Source: Ichthyophonus hoferi
Taxonomy: Eukaryota; Opisthokonta; Ichthyosporea; Ichthyophonida; Ichthyophonidae
Assembly: GCA_002751075.1 (NCBI GenBank)
Contig: NAOQ01000001.1
Span: forward strand, 209,952 to 239,064
DNA length: 29,113 nt
Direction: 5' to 3'
Both the position numbers and the translations under genes were made by a program. The notes beneath the pieces were generated by a model, which saw only the letters and a program-made list of their open reading frames with translations, was not told where the DNA came from and did not search any database. Of the stretch, positions 22,913-29,113 are shown piece after piece (the first letter of the stretch is position 1; each line of letters begins with the position of its first letter).

Positions 22913-23811
22913 GCTGTGACTATATATATATATATATATTCATATATATCAACTTAATATCTTTAGTATATGGCCCTTTAACCTCTTCTTCTTCAGATAC
23001 CGTTTATGAAATATGATTCAAATGGACCTTATTTATTCCTGTCCTAGTACAACAGACGGCTCATGTGTTTTAAATGCCTTTAAGCATAAGCCTTTACATG
23101 CAAATAAAATAATTAGAAGGCAGGTTAAAGGTGAAAATTCTATCCCAATCCATCCTTATTCTTTTATATTTTTTTAAGATACATATTATATTATTATATT
23201 ATTATACTAATATACTCCAGCGAATCCCTCTAATTAAACTTCTAAAGGGGGTTAGAAGTTTGTTTACGGTGTCAGTACTAGGGCCTATGAAAACGTACAT
23301 AATATATATGTAATCCTTGAGTGCAACTAGTACTAGCCTAAACCGATTTAATTGGTTATAACGTAATAAGTGGACTAAAATCCATTTATAACTTGACGAA
23401 GTATTTCATTACGTATATATGACGCCATGTACTCTATTTATACATTTTCAAAGCATTTCATTGGCTATGACGTCATACAATATATTTCTAGAGGGACGGC
23501 TCGCGGCCAATTGATTTTTTTTTGTTGTCGCCGCCTGGAAAGATGATAATTAATTAATATACATTCATATACACATACATTATATGTTTATGTATGTGTA
23601 TACGTTTCTGCCTTCTTAAGTTTAAGTTCCTACTACGTTGTAATCTAGTATTTATAGTAATTTATACCATCACCGACTTTTATTGCTTGTTTTATGAAGA
23701 TAGATAGTCTGTACATATTATATTATATGGCATTGTACATATCACATATCTCTACCTAGTTACCTACCTGCACACTTCTACCTAGCTAACTAGCTACCAA
23801 CAAACACAAAC
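22913..23811. promoter_or_regulatory. Shared (bidirectional) promoter interval
   Basis: The RING and syntaxin-5 start codons face away from each other, 899 bases apart. The interval contains an inverted CCAAT box (ATTGG, 23460-23464) four bases from a perfect CRE palindrome TGACGTCA (23468-23475), and a second GGCCAAT about 30 bases on (near 23507). A TA tract lies at 22921-22939. The closely spaced CCAAT and CRE motifs are typical of core promoters. Which gene they serve, or whether both, cannot be told from sequence alone. Confidence 0.5.
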
Positions 23812-26572
23812 ATGTCAACCAAGGATAGAACGGCTGAGTTTCATTCTGTTGCACAAGTCATGCGCAAGAGAAAAGGGAATGTACCTATTAATTCAAATAA
23901 GAGAAGAGGTGCTAATATTGAAAGTCAATGTTCGGATTTCAAACGACTAGCAGGAGCTGTACAGAAGGATATCAATAACACCTTTACCAAATTGGAGAAG
24001 CTTAATCTATGTGAGTGTAATCCCCATTAGTAGAAACAACTATTAGTAATAATGTTTGTACCTGGGTTGTGGGTATATATGAAGCAAAAGGCAGTAAGAG
24101 GGAAGTGGGGAAGTGGAGAGGGTTTGGGGATTGTTGGAACTATGATATGATCTGTACTTATTCATAAACAGTACATATATACGTATATATAATAACGATA
24201 GAGATAATAATACGTATTAATACATATTTGAATAATATGCAAGAATGATACCTATATGGCAATCATACATACACCTTATACCCTCTTTCTTGTCTATCTC
24301 TCCGTATTATTTCAACAATAAAAAGCACAAACATGAGTCAAAGAAGGGCTTTAGTGTATATATACACACTATTATCTTTTATATAGTTAAGACTGTATCT
24401 GTTGTATTCCGTACCTACTCTTTGATGTTTACTTACTTGGTCTGTGACTTGGCTTATAAGGATGGATACTATAAATATATTATATTGTTATACATATATT
24501 ATAGAGAACTAAAGATATTGGACAAGATATATATATAGTAGTGAGGCATTTAGCGTGGGGTAGAAATATGTATTTATGCATATATATATGCATATTTTTG
24601 GTCTATTTATCTCATACTCCTTTCCCTCTCCTTCCCCCGCCCTCTTCCTCTCCTATCCACCAGTGATTCAAAAGCGATCCTTGTTTGAAAATAGAACTGC
24701 CGAGATTGAAAGTCTCACGGGCATTATCCGCCAAGACATTGCCAATCTTAACCAGCACATAGCCCGGTTACAGAAATACAATCGAGCTCAAAACATGAGA
24801 TCACGGCAATCAGAGACACATGCCAATAACATTGTGATAGCCTTACAATCCCGGCTAGCTAGTCTTTCCTCCGGGTTTAAAGAGGCACTGGAGATGCGAC
24901 AGAAGGTTTGTTAAGTTAATGATTGGTTTGTTGTTAAGAGCCTATACCTATGTGTGTTGGGGGGTTGGTGGGGGAAGAGAGTAGGGTAAGAACAGGTCTA
25001 CAGAGTTCCTTATATATATTTGGACAGTAAGTGGTTTTAAATACTACTATTGCGTAGCTGTAAAACAGGTGTTTAATTTTAATATTTGTAATTGATTGAG
25101 GAGGAAATAGAAGAGCATTTGAATGGGAAAAGCAGTGGTGGAATGTATATAATATATAAGACCCTGTAAAGGACAGGCCCCTTATATACAAGGTGTGTAC
25201 TGGTCCATGCAATATGTGATGGGATGAATTCAGTCAATCATAACAGGTTGTACTGGATAGTAATTGGTGGATGGTGTTCTCCTAGGCTTTGCAGGAGCAG
25301 TCTCTTCGTTCACAACAACAGTCACCTGTCCCAGCTAGCTCTAACCCCCCTGTTGTCCATGACAATATACAACCACCAGCACCCCAATATGGAACTCCTC
25401 CACCACCGTACATGCACACAGGTATGTGATTGAGGGCCAATAGTTCATGCTGAGAAGGATTGCACTGGTTATTTCATTGGTCGATCTCGATAGAACATTG
25501 GTGTGCTCGTGGATGCAATCATAAGGATTATCTATGCTGTGGTATGGGGCACATGGTATATACTATAGGGTTTATGATTTATGTGATAGGTCGATTACAA
25601 TATTTTGTCATGTGGGCCTACGCATTCTTGCTGGCTTTAAAGTTAGTTATTTAGGTAACAAATAAAGATAGAGAGGAAGAGAAAAAAGCAAGAAAAAACA
25701 AAGACTATAGATGATAAAGAGGTTATAATGGTCAAGGCTAAAAGAACTTAGTAAACAGGTAACAAGATACCTATCATCAGTCCTAACCGCCAATCAAATG
25801 TCCAGGGCCCAAACAGCAAGGTCCAATGGGAGGTCGTTATCCGGCGGGGGGTGCCTATATGCAAGCCGAATTGACTCAGCGCCATCGACCTTCCAACTCG
25901 GTCAACCAAGCAACCTCTATTGACATGGGTGGCACTGACTATATGCAGGCACAGCTAAATGAGCCTAAAGTATGTGTGCGCGTGGTAATACATAAGTAGC
26001 TAGGTAGAAATGGAAATAGGACGAAGGTGGTGGAGGTATGGGGGGTGGGTGGGGTTAGTGAAATGGCCAATAGTGATAATGATTGCTATAGATTAGAGTG
26101 GGTTGTACGTGGTCTGGTCCGGTTATATAGAGTGTATATAGTTGGATTGGGCGGTAGTTAAATTATTTTTTGATTGGATCTTGAGGATTGCCGTTCAGGC
26201 TCCCTGGAATGTCTAATACGGATTATGGCTTATATTCCACCAACCAGTAACATTAGCTTTGACCAAATTAAGACCTACTCTTGAGTTACTAGAGATACAA
26301 GAAAATGTATCTCACAAGGTTTGAACAGATGAAGCTGATTGGATCAAAAAGAGTAATTAATTAGTAATTAATAGTACTAGGGAGTGTACAAGTTGGTGAC
26401 TAAAGTGTATATACATCTACACAGACTACCTACAATCAAGATCGGATGCGAGGTGTGGATCAGATCAATAAGACCATTGCTGAGCTGGGGTCTATATTCA
26501 CCCAGTTGGCCACTATGGTCCACGAGCAAGGCCAGGCTATTGAGAGGTTAGTTACTATTACCTTTTTTGTTG

Positions 26573-26609
<37 letters not shown>

Positions 26610-27203
26610 GTAGGAGGATAAGGAGTGGGGGGGGTGTCTAGTGTATCCTTTGATGCTCTTTGTTTCTTGTTTAACTCGCTCTTCTGACTGTTTGTACTCT
26701 AATTTTTCTGTTATGTCTTAGATTCTTTATTTTATTTTATTTCACATTTGGTCACTATCTTGCTCTGAATTGCGCCGAAACACGTGCCTTCGTGCAGTCC
26801 TATGTAACTGTATACGAATCCAATTTTTTATTACACCGACATTGCTATTGGGAGTATGAAAAATGACCGCATGAACATTATAAAATCTTTCAAAATCTAT
26901 GGAAACCTCTGTATGTATATGCACATACAATAGCATAAATGTATATTCACTGGTATATATGGTGGCCACGCATACACGCATACCACTAGAATACTTACCA
27001 TCATGTTGTTTTGTAGCTACCAACTGACATCCTACTCTCATAGAATTGATGACTACACCGCCGATGCTGAGATGAATGTGGAGGCTGCACACAGTCAGAT
27101 TCTCCAATACTTTAGCACAGTAACCAGTAACCGTGGGCTGATGTTGAGGATATTTGCATTTTTGATTTTCTTCTTTGTTATTTTTGCTGTCTTTATGAAA
27201 TAG
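23812..27203 (+). CDS. STX5: Syntaxin-5, Golgi Qa-SNARE
   Basis: Six plus-strand exons join in phase: 23812-24010, 24664-24905, 25286-25421, 25806-25969, 26425-26546 and 27044-27203. They encode 340 residues. Syntaxin-5 is the Qa-SNARE for ER-Golgi and intra-Golgi fusion. MSTKDRTAEF (1-10) matches the DRTxEF N-peptide that binds Sly1 (human MSCRDRTQEF, yeast Sed5 NIKDRTSEF). An Habc-type region follows (KDINNTFTKLEKLN, then ESLTGIIRQDIANLN). After it comes a Pro/Gln-rich linker (about 150-245) and the SNARE helix (about 250-312), with the zero-layer Gln at 282 in MVHEQGQAIERID. VTSNRG precedes a C-terminal membrane anchor (about 320-339). Every junction keeps phase and each side aligns with the family, so the model looks complete. 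It is head to head with the RING gene. The fifth intron begins beside a TA tract. No breaks are seen. Confidence 0.95.
26578..26607. repeat. (TA)n tract in STX5 intron 5
   Basis: About 30 bases of TA units begin roughly 30 bases after the donor of intron 5, followed by a G-rich stretch. Confidence 0.85.
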
Positions 27204-27539
27204 TTACTCAGACCTTATTTTTGAAGTCACTCAATAAGGCTATTTAAGTACGACTTGAAAGATGTTTTATGTTTTAATCATTGTATATACGCTAAATTAT
27301 AGCGCTTGGTTGGCTACTCTGCTTAATGATAATCTTAGTCCAGGACAGTGAAATAGTAAAGGTTGGAGGATAGTATCATAGATCAGTGATGGAACCCCAT
27401 CCCAGAGGAGGACCATTAGTTTGTATTTTAAGTATCACCTATATACTATCCGACATGGTTGAAAATAATAACTCAGTGTACCTAACTAGAATGATATTTG
27501 GTCATGTATTTTGTCAGTTTAATCCGCCCCCTGTTAGAT

Positions 27540-27545
27540 AATAAA
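27540..27545 (+). promoter_or_regulatory. Candidate poly(A) signal of STX5
   Basis: AATAAA lies 336 bases after the STX5 stop codon. Confidence 0.4.
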
Positions 27546-28703
27546 TGTATCCTCTGGTTGCTGGCTAGCTATAATAATTGTGACGCTTTTAACGGGTCCA
27601 AGGAAAGGTACTCGTGCGTGCTTGTTTTGATGTTGGTGTATAAATAGGGTATAAAATACAAAACACGCAATCATTGATTTGAAGTAACTGGGCTATATTC
27701 TTTATGTACATGTACTATTATCTCTCTTCTCCAGCACACCTAAGCATATACGCAGGTACACTGATTCCCTCTTTAGCCTTTGAGCTTTCCTATATACATA
27801 CCATCTGTATAAATAGACATTAGCGTATCAGCATATCAAATCCCAAAGAAACCCAAGATAAAGAGCTACCATACAAATAGGTGCCAGCCTTGGGTTATGT
27901 TTGTATTGGCATTATCGGATCCCCCGTCTTCCTTATTATTGGATCTGAGTGTATTCTAAATATATCTTGGTCAATATATAGAATAGCACAGTACATTATT
28001 ATTCACCACAACAGGATGGCTTGGTATTAACTAGTTTTTTCATAATTATTTCATTATTGCACTTTCTCTTTTGACCTTCTTCAAGCGGAGAATGGTTTCC
28101 TTATGAGCGGTAAAATTTTGAAAAATATATGGAAGTTATTTCCTGTGTCGTTTTGAAATTGCTTAAAGAGCTTGACATACAAGTAGCCTTTTATACTAAG
28201 CTACTATTTTGGACAAAAACCATTTTACTTCCTAAAAAGTTGTGTATTGTGACTTAACCCGTAAAGAGTATTAGCGCTGCTAGTATTCCTTATATACCTC
28301 TCAGAATCAGATGGCATTTTTTAGAGTAGGTGAACATTAGTGTGATAATCCAATATTTATCTTGTGTTTAGACTGTGGGTTTGATCTTCAATCCCCACTT
28401 AAATATCTGATTGGGTGAAAGCGCATCACATTTATGAACTATTAACTCTTAATATTTTTAATCCAGTTTGATTGGCGAATGACACAATTTTGCGATCCCG
28501 ATTTGCCCTCGTCTCTCTCCATATCACATAATATAATATAATATAGGCGTCCCTTTGTATACTTGGATTAAATATATACCAAGACATATTTTTTATTATT
28601 AAATAAGTCAACAGGACCTTTCCTAGACAGAAAGTTTAAGCAATGTGTTATCTGGACCCAAAAGCATATGATTTGAAATAGTTTATTATACGTCCTATAA
28701 TTG
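27546..28703. other. Spacer without recognised genes
   Basis: No coding exon is supported on either strand. At 28375-28398 a GTGGG/CCCAC stem encloses a loop containing TTTGATC, resembling a tRNA T arm (B box). There is no matching A box upstream, so at most it is SINE or tRNA debris. Confidence 0.4.
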
Positions 28704-28844
28704 TATTTTCACCTGGCTAGATTAATTGTGTTTCCGAGAGTTGATGAAAACTATTTTCATTGGCCAGCTCAGAGGAATTTCCCGCGCGTAATTAAGATAA
28801 ACGATCGTAATTGAGATTGTGTGGTATGCTTTTCTAGCGATCGC
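28704..28844 (-). repeat. Dispersed repeat, copy B
   Basis: About 141-bp partner of the segment at 8141-8265, in inverted orientation and 20 kb away. It keeps the GCGATCGCTAGAAA, AATTACGCGC and CCAATGAAAATAGTTT blocks. Read on the minus strand it contains GGGAAATTCC (28774-28783), identical to a consensus NF-kB half-palindrome; copy A has AGGAAATTCC instead. Confidence 0.7.
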
Positions 28845-29113
28845 AACAGGACAGTTAGAGAATTTGGGAGAATGAAAGTCATACAAGGGTAATGTAATAG
28901 AGAGGCTACAAGGAAGAAGCTGCAGATGTCTTTTAGTTTTTTTGTGTAGGAACCTATACTTAAATTTAGATTGATATGTTGAGCTACATTCAGGTTTGTT
29001 GAAAGGATAAAATAAGTGAGGGTAATATCTTTAAAATATAAAACAATTAAAGTGGCGTGTTAGTTGAAAATCTTGTGCCAATGACTCAAATTCCAAGTAA
29101 TAAAAAATTCTGA
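28845..29113. other. Right-end stretch, nothing recognised
   Basis: AT-rich sequence with no open frame, exon or repeat that I can support. Confidence 0.4.

Noticed and set aside
1-29113. CRISPR array, prokaryotic defence island, virus-like element or operon
   Set aside because: Genes are spliced and of animal families; no spaced direct repeats, capsid- or polymerase-like reading frames, or clustered co-directional genes were seen.

Overview
This is nuclear DNA of an animal, not a prokaryote. It is AT-rich, its genes are split by GT-AG introns of roughly 0.25-1.2 kb, it carries many microsatellites, and it encodes recognisable metazoan proteins: a syntaxin-5, a Vestigial-like (TDU) TEAD cofactor and a CNPPD1-like cyclin-fold protein. 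The gene set and gene density suggest a non-bilaterian animal, possibly a sponge. That placement is inference; nothing here proves it. All exon models were built by hand from splice sites, reading phase and family similarity.

Layout, left to right. (1) Positions 1-1215, plus strand: the last exons of a gene whose C-terminus looks like the end of a protein kinase domain, with a poly(A) signal 19 bases after the stop. (2) Positions 2178-6539, minus strand: a CNPPD1-like gene in five recognised exons with the N-terminus not found. It converges on gene 1. (3) Positions about 6.5-14 kb: gene-poor DNA holding half of a dispersed repeat pair, two unrecognised ORFs, a dead Tc1/mariner-IS630-type transposase, several TA tracts and a 25-base assembly gap inside a TA tract. 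(4) Positions 14203-15255, plus strand: an uninterrupted 350-residue Vestigial-like protein with six TDU motifs and two PPxY motifs. (5) Positions 16624-22912, minus strand: an eight-exon gene for a 653-residue RING-H2 E3 ligase candidate. (6) Positions 22913-23811: a shared promoter interval with CCAAT and CRE motifs. (7) Positions 23812-27203, plus strand: a complete six-exon syntaxin-5 gene encoding 340 residues. (8) Positions 27.2-29.1 kb: no gene seen; the second copy of the dispersed repeat lies here in the opposite orientation.

The genes are independent housekeeping or regulatory loci, not an operon. The syntaxin-5 and RING genes are head to head and may share a promoter. The VGLL-like and RING genes are tail to tail, as are the kinase-like and CNPPD1-like genes. 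The most unusual item is the VGLL-like protein: vertebrate VGLL4 has two TDU motifs, this one has six, ending exactly at the C-terminus, and it adds tandem PPTY motifs that could engage WW-domain proteins. I saw no CRISPR array, prokaryotic defence locus or intact mobile element.
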